DNA of 64,000 nt from assembly GCA_036346205.1 (NCBI GenBank), contig JARFJB010002143.1, positions 248,001 through 312,000 of the forward strand, read 5' to 3'. The translations under genes and the position numbers were made by a program. A model generated the notes under the pieces. The model did not search any database. It was not told where the DNA came from and was given only the letters and a program-made list of their open reading frames with translations. The stretch is from Vesta saturnalis (lineage: Eukaryota > Arthropoda > Insecta > Coleoptera > Lampyridae). Below are positions 37,151 through 47,635 of this stretch, in pieces. The first letter of the stretch is position 1. Each line of letters begins with the position of its first letter.

Positions 37151-37237
37151 ATTCATGTAGTCAGCAGTATTTAGCCGATTCCATGGATTATGCCATTACG
37201 CGTATCCGGCACTTCCGCGGATTCGGCGTAACATTTA

Positions 37238-37770
37238 TACTTAGCAACCAATTGCCTTTTAACGGAAAAAAAGGCAATGCAGTGCACGCGCAGTATAGAC
37301 CAGTCCGATTAGTTTTTTCTTTGTTTATACTTGGCAACAAATAGAGTTTTTTTACTAATTGCTGTTAATTATGATGTAAATTATATGTAAAAACCGCTCA
37401 AGCAGCGATTTATTTAAGGGAAATAAAGACAACACAGTGCCGAGTTCGATTCGTTTTTTCTTTGTCTATACATAGCAACAAATTGGATTTCTTTATTAAC
37501 TGTTGTTAATCATGATGTAAATTATACGCAAAAACCTCTTAAACGGCGAATTATTTAACGGAAATAAAGGCAACGCAGTGCCGTCGGGTCCGATGAGCTT
37601 TTTATTTGTTTACACTTCGCAACACATCGAGTTTTTTTTTTTAATTGTTGATTATGATGTAATTTATACGTAAAATCCGCTCAAGCAGCGAATTATTTAA
37701 GGAAAACAAAGCCATTGTCAATAAACTAAACTTCTTTATTAACTGTTATTAATCATGATGTAAATAATAC
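37238..37770 (+). repeat. SatA satellite array, right part
   Basis: About four further ~150-bp units continuing the array interrupted at 32282, with the same blocks (CAATGCAGTGCACGCGCAGT, TTTTTTCTTTGTTTATACTT). Confidence 0.85.
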
Positions 37771-37774
37771 GTAC

Positions 37775-38072
37775 TTTAAGAGGTAATACAAAATGGCATT
37801 AATGTAGCATCTGAAGTGGGTAGTATGTGACTGTCAAATATTAGTGTTATGTTGCATTAGGTAAAAAGAAGACATTTTACCAATATTATTATACCAGGAG
37901 TCGTTCCCGGTTAATCAGCCGCGAAACGCCATTTTTTCAATTATATGAAATATGCAAGTTATGTATTATAAGCTTGTTCATTACTTATTCATCTAAAATC
38001 TAAACAGTTAAAAAATATTTTATAAGTAAACGAAGCTAACGAATTCATAATAATAAAAAAGGTAAGCTTGAA
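37775..38072 (+). repeat. Direct repeat R, right copy flanking SatA
   Basis: Same order of blocks as 30930-31199: ACAAAATGGCATTAATGTAG, TTAGTGTTATGTTGCATTAG, AAGAAGACATTTTACCAATA, and a shared AATAATAAAAAAGG end. Confidence 0.75.
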
Positions 38073-38220
38073 GATCTATCCGGTATGACATTAAATAGTA
38101 GTTACATAAATAATATCTGTATAAATAATATAATCAAAACTTAATAAATCTATGAAACCATTTTCATTTTTCACTTTTCATTTACTCGTGTATGATCGCA
38201 GATTTTTTACTGTTGTACAG

Positions 38221-39021
38221 TACGAGGTCTGGCTATTAAATAACGAGACTGCTTATGAAAAAGGGTTTTCTTTTAAAAATTATTCTACAATCGAATGCTC
38301 CCCTTCAATGTACTCCCCTCCCCTCGTCACACACCGTTCCATTCGTGAAAGCAATGCGGGAAGTCTTCTTTTGTAAGAGCATTTAGGAGCTTCGCCGATT
38401 TTCGCTTCACCTCTTCCATCGACTCGAACCGGGTTCCTTTTAAGGCAGACTTGATTTTCGGAAATAGGAAAAAGTCAGGGGGTGCTAAATCAGGCGAGTA
38501 CGGCGCGTTTTCGACCACTGGAGTGCCTCTAGCGGCTAAATAACGCTTCACAGACAGCGCGTTATGGGCAGGTGCGTTGTTCTGGTGCAAGATCCACGAC
38601 TTGCTTTTCCACAAGTCCGGCCGCTTCTTACGAACTCGCTCTCGAAGTGTTGCCAAAACTTTCAAATAGTAAGTTTGGTTTACAGTTTGACCTTGTGGCT
38701 TTAAATTTTGATTTCGACATCCTTTGCTTTTTTCATTCTTGGCGATGCAGGAGTTTTCCAGTGCATGGATTCCCGCTTAGTTTCAGCATCGTTTTTTTTT
38801 AATTTAACGAGAAATTTCACATTCATCCGTTACTCGTGTTTTACGTCACACATTGTTATCGGCACGAGAAAAAAACACGTTCGTTTCTAACCTCTAAACA
38901 CGTGTTTTCGTACTGGAGTAGTAGACACTTCCAGCTATCCAACGCTGCATTCGCTTTCCCCCCTGCCCTCTAGGACGTATTCTGCGCGCGCAGTATCGTT
39001 ATTTAATAGCCAGACCTCGTA
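38221..39021 (-). mobile_element. mariner element, internally deleted, with 29-bp inverted ends
   Basis: CGAGGTCTGGCTATTAAATA at 38223 and its complement ending at 39019 match over 28 of 29 bp, inside a TA duplication (38221-38222 and 39020-39021). At about 800 bp it is shorter than a full mariner of about 1.3 kb. It carries the C-terminal half of a transposase on the minus strand. Confidence 0.9.
38290..38690 (-). pseudogene. mariner transposase C-terminal half, catalytic Asp changed
   Basis: LKVLATLRERVRKKRPDLWK leads to SWILHQNNAPAHNALSVKRY, where mariner normally has HQDNAPAH, so the second catalytic Asp reads Asn here. The third block is APYSPDLAPPDFFLFPKIKS with the usual 34-residue spacing. 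SMEEVKRKSAKLLNALTKED and HCFHEWNGV follow before a TGA where Trp is expected (near 38327). The N-terminal half and first Asp are deleted. The sequence is otherwise little decayed, so the copy is comparatively young. Confidence 0.85.
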
Positions 39022-39819
39022 TTGCATAAATTAAATGAGGGTATATGGTTCATCTTCTTTCGGGAACTACCGCCGTTCGTGCCGGCTGTATGTAATCAAG
39101 TTATGAGGGCTTAAAAAGATAGCATTTCGTTTGTTGGGGTTTGTGTTCATGTTTGTAGCAAAAAAAGAAAGATTTTAATTATACCTACGGTGTGGCATTA
39201 GAAATTCAACTTCCAGTATATATAAGTGTACCTTGATTATTATTTGATTAAACGAATAAAGTTTCATAAAAACATCATTGTTTATTATTGCTATTGATTG
39301 AAACTGACGTTTAGAGTGAGTTTTCTCCTTGCTACTGCCTCGTGTACCAACGGTATTATTCGACAGAAAATATAGCCTAATTGTAGCATTTCAAAGGGTT
39401 CATAAGGGATAATACACCACTAAAATGTGACAGAATATTTTCACCGTTGGCGAACTTAAAAAGCGATAACTTTATTGTACGGGGATTTAATCCTAAAAAT
39501 GTTCTTACTTTTGTTATTTTAAAAAAAACTGCCATTTTCAACAAAAAGCCCAGTAACTAACCACACTTATTGTAGCTGTGTTATTTAAAATCATCAAAAA
39601 TTCGAAGGTTGGCTATGAAATTAAACGACGATGAGGAAAATAAGTTGGAATAAGTGTAATTTAATACAAAAACAAACAGCTTAAACAACAAAATAATGTA
39701 CAGTTTGCACAGTTCTAAAAATTGTTTAGATTGATCACCGTTTTCTCTCAGACATAAATTTATTCTTCGTCGAAAATTGAAGCCTACTCTATCCAATAAC
39801 TGCTGATTGTCTCTAATGA
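39022..39819. other. No recognised gene
   Basis: Contains a 71-residue minus frame (39581-39796) without a recognised motif. Nothing else seen. Confidence 0.35.
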
Positions 39820-40275
39820 ATGTGCATTTATGCGTGATGCGATTCTACAATTGTGCTTGAGACATAACTGGCGAGAAATACACATTCCCCAAAGGAAGAA
39901 GTCACATTTGTTGTGGTCTAGTAACGTGGAGGCCAAACTTGTGGGCAGTTAATTCTTCTTCCAATCTATTTATTTGGATATTGGTGGTTTAAAGTCTCTA
40001 ACCATAATACTAAAATGAGGCGGTGCTCCATCATGCATAAACCAATGTTTGAGTTGTAGTGGCACCTCGTCAAGTACATCCGGGAGAGTGTTTTGGAGAA
40101 ATTATAAATAGGTTTCGCCATTTAGACGCATGTACCCATAAATAGTACCGATCTAAAAGTTTATTTTAAACGCCCATTGGAAATCTCAAAGAGTTACGTC
40201 GGTAATACCCATGATAGTTGTGTAAATTTGTAATACCTCTACGGGTAAAACAAGCTTCATTAGTTTTTGGATGTG
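39820..40275 (-). pseudogene. IS630-like transposase fragment
   Basis: Read from 40275: TNEACFTRRGITNLHNYH (around the first catalytic block), TLSRMYLTRCHYNSN or in the next frame VLDEVPLQLKHWFMHDGAPP with HFSIMVRDF (second block). Frameshifts are frequent and the third block is not recognisable. It is related to the transposase at 43540-44107. Confidence 0.6.
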
Positions 40276-40295
40276 TTATTGGTGTAGTAGATTAC

Positions 40296-40550
40296 GTAGA
40301 TTAAGTGAATTTGAAAGAGGGTAAATAATAAGAAAGCGAGAGGCTGAAATGGTTTTTCAGGAAATTGCGAATAGGATTGATGGAAATGCATCTACTGTAA
40401 TGCGATGTTGGAATACTTAGACAGAAGAACACAGACACCAACATCATAGAGGTACCAGCACAGTTTGCAGAACAGATGATCATGCAAAGCGTTTATTAAG
40501 AACAAATGCTCTTAGGGACTGCGCTACCACTAGGGGCTACTACAGAACAA
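40296..40550 (+). pseudogene. Tc1-like transposase N-terminal helix-turn-helix fragment
   Basis: LRRLSEFERG, a stop, IIRKREAEMVFQEIANRIDG, NASTVMRCWNT, a stop, then TEEHRHQHHRGTS match the DNA-binding domain that begins Tc1-type transposases. Only this domain is present. It abuts the IS630-like fragment on the opposite strand. Confidence 0.65.
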
Positions 40551-40734
40551 AAAGTGTTTAGTACCTAAAAATGGCACCTTCAAATTTTGTTTCCTTATAC
40601 ATGTATGATACATCAAAATTGTTCTATTTTTCAGAAGGAATTCATAACTGAAAACATTGTTTCAAAATTCAGAAACCGTTTCTGAACTCTTTAGGTTTTA
40701 AAAAACTGCCAAGCACTTCCCACTAAAACACAAA

Positions 40735-40925
40735 CAAACAAAAAAGGGGCAACCGAACAGCAATGCCCAGTGCAGTTGAGCTTGATTCGAATTTTCTTGT
40801 CTATACTTTGTAACAAATTGTGTTTTTTTTAAATTAATTTTATTATAATTATAACAATTATATTATAATTATTGTTAATTATAATATAAATAATGTTTAA
40901 ACATAAACCCGCTTAAACACAGACA
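40735..40925 (+). repeat. Isolated SatA unit
   Basis: CCCAGTGCAGTTGAGCTTGA and TCTTGTCTATACTTTGTAAC plus a TTAATTATAATATAAATAAT stretch match one SatA monomer. Confidence 0.6.
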
Positions 40926-41699
40926 CTTTTAAGGCACTAATAATAAAAACTAAAATAGTATATTAAGAAACTAGTTTCATAAGATGCGTTTTTCTACTAT
41001 TTTTTTTCTTTGCGTGTTTATGTGTTAACATTTTGAAAAAAAAAGGTTCACCTTGTATGTCAAGTTTCATAATTAATATAGGTTGGCAACAATGGTATTT
41101 GCCTTCTTGAGTTCGATTCCAATATAGGTCACTGAAATTTGATTTGTAATGCTATTAAAGCATTACAAACGACCTTAACTCTTATCCAGACAGGTGGCGT
41201 CCATTGGTCCCTGTATGTACTTTAAGTTAAAAATAATTAACTAATTAACTCTAGCATGACGAGGCTTTGTGACTTTGTTCTTTAGCTTAAGTTATCACAG
41301 ATTACAAAAAATGTTCAACTTTGAAAATATTTGAACACAAAAAAAGTTACATAAAGGGGGTCCAACAAACCCCTTCCTATTTTTAATATAATTTCTGTGA
41401 TTCAGAGTGAAATCCCGGCGAAAATTATGTGAAGTATTAGCAGTTATTTAATAATCCGTTTCGATCGTTGCTATAATGTCTTTATACTTTCTGGAAAAAA
41501 TGAATCATGTTTCTATTATTACTAATGTTTCTAATTGTAAATATCTAATAATCATAACTATATAATAGTAGATTAATTGTAGACCATTAAAATTCTTGAC
41601 AAAGTATTTAAAATAAATCGAGTGTCGTTAGCTTTAATTACATCAAGGTAGGCGGCACCGATTGGTATATAAAATGGCAAAACTTTGTGATTTAGCTAA
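40926..41699. other. No recognised gene
   Basis: AT-rich spacer, with GGGGGTCCAACAAACCCC at 41357 that could belong to the left end of the second piggyBac. No other signal. Confidence 0.3.
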
Positions 41700-43270
41700 T
41701 TGTATAGCACTACCTTCTGTCATAGTGTACTGAGAGCTGGTGATTGCAAATACTTTGTATTTTCTGATACAGTGCTGATATTGCGAAGAAGCTTACTGAT
41801 GAAGGATGTCGACTCCGAATTGGATGATCATCAATCAGTAGCAAGCGAAAATGATGATTATCTGTAGATGAAGGCATTAATACTGAAATTCAAGAAGGTA
41901 GACCAGATTTTTGTTTCAAGGTTAAATATGGTACAGAGTGAAAAAGCAATCCTTATTCAGCAGAACGTGCTCGTTTGCATAACATTGTAGAAGAAAAGCA
42001 CCACAAAGCGGTTTTGGGACTTAGCAGAATCATTGAGGAACGTGAAAATGCATTTTTTTCTTTTCGCGGACAACAAAATTGTTGAACGTATAGGAACTTG
42101 TGGGAGCTGTTCGAGTCCTAATCCCTAGAAAATGGAACTTCAGCGACATTATTGAGTTGCGTGCATTTTTTGGATTATTATTTACTGCTGGTCATTTGAG
42201 CAATAATGACACCAATTTCGATATTTTGTGGAATTCGGTGTCTGGGCCTCCAATCTGATAAGATGGCGCCCATACGCGATATATGGGTTGGCATCAATAC
42301 AAATTTATAAAGTATTATTTACCAGGAGCTAATATTACGATAGATAAACAGCTGACCCTGTATCGAGGAACGTGTCCTTTTAGATAACATATGCCTTCCA
42401 AATCTGATAAATATGGGATGAAGATATGGTGAGCAGGTTATTTAGTTACAAAGGGACTCGCCAGTCAAGTGGTTGAACAATTAGCGCAACCGTATTATAA
42501 TTCCGATCGAAACAGACCTGTCACAACTACTACTCTAGATTTTTGTATTTCAAGTTGCTAAGCAATTAGTTAACAGTAGTGGGAACTGTTTGCGCCTCCC
42601 AAATTTTTATCCAGAAGGAATCGTGAGAGAAAAACATCACTATTTGGTTTCACTAAAAAGACAAGCATGGTTTCGTATGTTCCAAAGAATGTACTAGTTT
42701 TATCGACAATGCTCCACAACGTAGAATGTAGTGTGGAAACCATAAGAAACCTGAAATAATCATGTATATAACAGCATCAAGTGAGGAGGTGTGTCCAAAA
42801 GCAAAACGAATCGTTGGCCATTCGCGTTTTTTATGAATTTGTGGAATGTTGATGGGATTGCGGAGTATGTGATATGGACATAATTTGTACCCATCGTGGA
42901 AGTAAGGAAAACATGAAAGGAGAAGATTATTCCTAACAAAATTTGTACCCATCGTGGAAGCAAGGAAAACATGAAAGGAGAAGATTATTCCTAACATCTA
43001 TAGCAGAGAGCTCGGTCTTGTCTTACATCAGGAGATTGACAGATTTAGGAAAGGCGACAAAGCGCTACATGGATACATTTAGATCAGATGAAGCACCAGC
43101 TAAAAAAAGCAAAACGCCGTTGCCATAAAAAAACGCTGTTTAGTGTGTCTGAGAAGTACAGACTGAAAGCATGCGAATGTACTGTGTAATGAACACTCGA
43201 AAATAATCTGTAGCATGTGTAAATAATAAAACATATAGTTATCGAATAAATCTGTTAATAGCTTAAGGTC
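41700..43270 (+). pseudogene. piggyBac transposase B, broken
   Basis: Blocks in order: an N-terminal acidic part near 41800; RKWNFSDIIELRAFFGLLFT and AGHLSNNDTNFDILWNSVSG (42130-42245); the catalytic ITIDKQLTLYRGTCPFR and MPSKSDKYGMKIW (42325-42430), where the usual IDEQ reads IDKQ; YPSWKQGKHERRRLFLTS; and a Cys-rich tail with CNEHSKIICSMCK near 43190. It differs from the piggyBac at 32929. Stops and frameshifts abound. CTTAAGGTCCGATGGACCCC near 43263 may be its right terminus. Confidence 0.8.
42882..42995 (+). repeat. 58-bp tandem duplication inside piggyBac B
   Basis: AATTTGTACCCATCGTGGAA and the following 36 bp to TTATTCCTAAC occur twice with a 58-bp period and one T/C difference. The period is not a multiple of three, so it also shifts the frame. 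Confidence 0.95.
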
Positions 43271-43434
43271 CGATGGACCCCGTGCGCCCGGTTGCGTTAC
43301 AATCTCGGCCTGCCAGGATTCTGGTTAAAAACATTAAATCAAATAAAAAAATTAAATAAGTTATAGTCCGTTATAGTTAGAATAAAATAACACTATATAT
43401 AACTTCTATAATTTACACTCCAATTAAGTCAACA

Positions 43435-44107
43435 TATACAGGGCACTTGAATACATTTTTCAATTCTTCTTCCTAAGGATTGACGGCATCTTTGAAATAT
43501 TCCTGTGTTATTACGGAATCTATCTGCGGATTCCATAATTCACATCCATAGTTGCTCTTCATTATGTATTTCTACAGAATAAACATCATTTTGCATGAAT
43601 CCCCAAAATGAAAAATCGAGGGGATTAAGGTCGGGACTACGAACTGGCCAGGGTACAGGTCCCCCTCGACCAATCCACGTATTTCCAAATCTCCTATCCA
43701 AAAATTCCCTTGCCAATCGAGAAAAGTGAGCTGGCGCGCCATCATGCATATAACGCATTCCACCAATAATAGCCAATGGAACAACCTCTAATAACGTATT
43801 TAGTTCATTCTCCAAGAAATTTCGATACAGTTCACCTGTCAATCGAATGGGAAATTGAAATGGGCCAATTAAGTAATTTTCAATTATACCTGCCCACACA
43901 TTAATACAAAACCCATATTGGTGACTTGTAATTACGGTTTGATGAGGATTTTCATCACTCCAATGGTGAATATTATGTAGGTTCAGAACCCCATCACGGC
44001 TAAAACCAGCTTCATCAGTAAACAAAATTGAAGAAAAACTATCGTGTCTTTGATTTTGCAACCATTCGCAAAATTGTACACGAGAAAGATAGTCATGTTC
44101 TAATACG
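43435..44107 (-). pseudogene. IS630-like transposase, catalytic domain intact (D-41-D spacing)
   Basis: An open frame of 174 codons (43540-44061), preceded in frame by LEHDYLSRVQFCEWL. Catalytic blocks are SILFTDEAGFSRDGVLNLHN, RYMHDGAPAHFSRLAREFLD and RSPDLNPLDFSFWG. From the Asp of HDGAP to the Asp of NPLD there are 41 residues. INVWAGIIENYLIGPFQFP and IGRGGPVPWPVRSPD are typical of the arthropod group with a DUF4817-like N-terminus. A stop follows EEQLWM, but the tail continues with MESADRFRNN to the terminus TACAGGGCACTTG at 43435. The N-terminal third is missing, replaced by an inverted copy of the C-terminus. Confidence 0.85.
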
Positions 44108-44108
44108 T

Positions 44109-44385
44109 GGACCTGTACCCTGGCCAGGTCGTAGTCCCGACCTTAATCCCCTCGATTTCTCATTTTAGGGATTCATGAAAAATGATGTTTATTCTGTAGA
44201 AATACATAATGAAGAGCAACTATGGATAAGAATTATGGAATCCGCAGATAGGTTCCGTAATAACCCAGGAATATTTCAAAGATGCCGCCAATCCTTAGGA
44301 AAAAGAATTGAAAAATGTATTCAAGTACAAGGACAACAATTTGAACATCTAAAAATTTAATGTTTTTTTTAATCAGTGCCCTTCA
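44109..44385 (+). pseudogene. Inverted copy of the same transposase C-terminus
   Basis: Plus strand: VPWPGRSPDLNPLDFSF, a stop, then GFMKNDVYSVEIHNEEQLWI and RIMESADRFRNNPGIFQRCR up to FEHLKI and a stop at 44360. It mirrors 43435-43662. Together they make an inverted duplication with a ~445-bp centre holding the catalytic domain. This arm keeps the true C-terminus that the other arm has lost. Confidence 0.85.
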
Positions 44386-45604
44386 TTGTTGCTATTAAAA
44401 TTTAATTGTTGAAGTGTTATGTCATTGTTTTTGCAAATAAGTTACTTTGGCGCTTTTGGATAATTTGCATGCATCGGATGCATTTTTCTCGTAAACCGTT
44501 GGTCCTAGCGACTTCAATAAGGCTTTCTGAAGCAGAAAAGATGGGAAAACAAATTTTTCCAGTCGAAAATAACATACAGTGTAAGGCAAAAAAGTTAGGA
44601 CCGATTCAAACAAGAAACCTATATGTGGCGCCCTCTATCAGTAATAAAAGAACTAAGGTCGTATTTGAATTCTGCGTGATAAAAAGCCCCTGTATACAAA
44701 ATTTCGTCCGCTTATTACATCATTGTAAGAAGATATAAATAAAAAAAAAAAATTATTAAACTTCAACACTACATATCTTTTAAACGAAGGCGTTTGGGAC
44801 CTAAGTTCATAGGAACTTTTTTTCTTATTTTAGTGTCCTCTATCGCGTGGCACTATGAATGGCATTTTTTTCTGTCACCCTGTATAGAGAAAAGAATTTT
44901 TCAAAAAAATTCGAACGTCATAATCTCAGAGAAACTTATCTTGAAACACATCATAAAAAGGAAAAATCGTTCATATTCGGTTTTGAGTCTCGTAATCGTT
45001 CATTAATCACGAATAATTAAATACAAACATTATATTTATTTACACATACAGCTAAATGTCTAAGTTTAGAGATATTATTCCATTCAATTCAAAAATTCTA
45101 CATTGTTGACAAGACAGTTTTTCCATGTGTGAAACAAGTTCCTCAAATTATATGTCTCAGGTTGATTTGATTTACAAGCAGCTGATAAAAATGAAGATAG
45201 TTACTGTAAATGTAATAAACCATTAAAATATTGAGCACAATTAGTCATTGGAGTACAAAGCTTACCTCAAATATAAATTAAAGTTACAAATCATCGTTTA
45301 TAACAAAATTGTCTGATACTCGTGCCTATTTAAACATTTAAGTTTATATCAATAAAGAACTTCGCTAGTTCACATACCAACATAAACAAATTTCGGTTTC
45401 ATGGTCAAACATTAAAACAGTCGTTTGAGTGTCATAATGTAGAAATTGGCGATTTATATAATATATTGGTATTTGGTGATGAAAATAAAATACTAACAAC
45501 CTTGAAAAGTCAGTTTTACTATGAAATAATTTAATTAGAAATGTTATAGCTGCTCCCATGCTCTAAAGAACAAATTTTGCATTGCTCAAGTAAGCACATA
45601 ACTT
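44386..45604. other. No recognised gene; IS630-like terminus at 44876-44890
   Basis: GTCACCCTGTATAGAG near 44876 resembles the end of an IS630-type element, and GTAGGACCGATT-like sequence precedes it, but I could not find a partner end. The open frames 44406-44738 and 45365-45559 show no recognised motif. Confidence 0.3.
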
Positions 45605-47335
45605 AACCTCAAAGAGGATACGCATTATCAATTTAAAAAAATAAAAATTTTAAGAATTTACGTTGAACTATTTCTAAAATAGGATTCTATATACTGGGCT
45701 ATATTCAAGCTTAGATCATACCCAAGAAAAAAAAACATTTTAAATGATTGCAATTTCGGATAATGGAGAGAAGAAATCGAACCGCGATAGTATTTTTTGG
45801 TGATGATTCAAATTTAATTTGTTGTTAAAACACGCACCCAAATTCTTAATATTGGCGCTACTAAGCACAGTAGAACCAATTTTGTATTCAGATTCAATAG
45901 ATTTGGATTTTCAGGTGTAGGTAACCACTTGACACTTCGGAATATTTAAGTGAAGTTGCGCCATTCTTGCAGAATGTAACCTTGATGTTGATTCAAGTTG
46001 CAATCCTTAATTGACGAAATTGAAGAATAAATTTTAAGATATCGGCGAAAATTGTTACACGTCCAAACCGCACTAGGCGTCGTGTATGCTTACTAATGTA
46101 AGCGGGTTGCCAAGCCAGCTAACAGGGAGATGGGCGTGGTCGAAATAATAAGTAAAATAAATGATTAATACGCTCAAACACCTTACACCTAAATTAAAAC
46201 AGCTCAGTCCGGGAAAATATTTCTCTTCCGCGCTATATTCACCAATAGTATTCATTCAAAATTTCTTAGTCCCGACTGTTACTACCATCTGTACAACCAC
46301 GCTTATAACTACAATACATCGCCATATTTGTTCTTACTTACAAATTTTCCAATTACTTTATGAAGAAGCCATTTTTCATCATCACATTCATTCAGTAGCC
46401 ACTCTGGACCATTACACAACTTTCAACGCTTATCTCCCACCTGCGCTCGATCTCCTTCCGCAACATTTGCAAAAATAAGTACCGTCTAAGGTCTCAAATC
46501 CCATATACATACACGTATTCTCAAAACAAATTGCACAACATTACGAAAACTTTCTATAATCAACAAATAAACACACCAAATCTTTCTCTACATATTTTCT
46601 AAAACATTCTACACTTACACATTTACATTCATCAGAATCTAATTATTCCAACACCAAAGTCTCTATAACATTTAAATACACGTATCTAAATACAGAATAA
46701 TATTTCTCCTAAATTTCCAGTGGCGTATCACCCACCCACATACATTATGCATATACACAAAAAAATTTTTTTTCCGTTAAAACTCAATACAGCCGTACTC
46801 AAAACACGTAATACACGTCATTATAACATCCTACATACAGGATGCGTCAACGCAACCTGACAAAATCAACTCATTACACTCGAGTTCCACTGGTGAATCA
46901 TTATTAAAGAGTAAAAATTAAAAAGGTCCCAGATTGGAAGCTTGTGGCACTCCACTAGTTAATAGTAGCGGAAGTAAAATTATTAAAGGTAACACGTTGA
47001 CGATTTGCAAGATAAGATTTAAACAAAGCTTAGCAAAGAGTGACTAAATTCATGTGTAATGCCATGAGGAATACAGTCAAGGGTTTTGGCAAAAACAGTA
47101 AAAATTACATTCACTTGCCCATGACTGCCAAGACAGTAGAAATGAATAGATTAATGCACGCTAGATAGGCGACAGTTGATCTTTCCATAAGTCCGTGTTG
47201 AAACAGAGAAATATACGGGTTAACTAAAGGATCTTGTTTAAAATACTAATAGCAATTTGTCACATCACTACGTCGCCCCCTTTAAAATTGCGTAGATAGA
47301 AGTTCTAATAGGGTTATTAAATATAACGTTCATGA
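45605..47335 (-). pseudogene. Non-LTR retrotransposon N5, RT fragment interrupted near FADD
   Basis: Minus strand, read from 47335: IRTSIYAILKGAT and NPYISLFQHGLMERSTVAYL, then FLPKPLTVFLMALH (motif A, decayed), SYLANRQRVTFNNFTSATIN and VPQASNLGPF. An ~820-bp insert separates NELIL (near 46870) from FADILKIYSSISSI (near 46030). Then come QVVTYTRKSKSIESEYKIGS-like and NIKNLGVCFNN-like text, and VQRKFLKFLFF near 45650. The order is that of a CR1/jockey-group RT. Stops and frameshifts are many. Confidence 0.72.
46040..46862. mobile_element. ~820-bp insertion of unknown type inside N5
   Basis: Its limits are inferred from the broken RT: the frame leaves NELIL near 46862 and resumes at FADILK near 46040. 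GAAAAT and CAAAAT at the two flanks are a possible short target duplication. Imperfect complementarity between CCGCACTAGGCGTCGTGTAT and ACAGGATGCGTCAACGCAAC hints at decayed inverted ends. The open frame 46161-46478 (105 residues, His/Thr-rich towards its end) is not recognised. Confidence 0.5.
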
Positions 47336-47635
47336 AGTCAACTCAAAAAGGTAGATATTTTGTCGCAGTTGGCTGTATTTTAATTTACGTATGGTAGGTG
47401 CAATAAATTATTGATATTTTTTCGAGCGTTATGATATTAGTATTATTAACATAGAATTCGAAACATCCCTTTGAACATTTGACGAGTATACACTACTACA
47501 AGGTTACATTGGGATCTAAACTATTTTTTCAATGACGTGCACTAAAGTACTGTATAAACTCATATAACCTGCGTTCTTAAAATTATATTTTCTGATATTC
47601 TTGTTAACACAAAAATGAGTTGTGCTTATTTTGAC

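Larger units (their letters stand above)
32283..37233 (-). mobile_element. Ginger-like DNA transposon inserted in SatA
   Basis: The ends are TGTTACGCCGAATCCGCG (from 32283) and its complement (to 37233), matching over 25 bp with one mismatch. Flanks are TTTA at 32279-32282 and 37234-37237; collapsing them restores the satellite sequence TTGTTTATACTTAGCAAC. A TGT...ACA terminus, 4-bp target duplication and a retrovirus-type integrase on the minus strand fit the Ginger superfamily. Most of the 4951 bp is a later piggyBac insert (32538 to about 36416). Confidence 0.8.
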
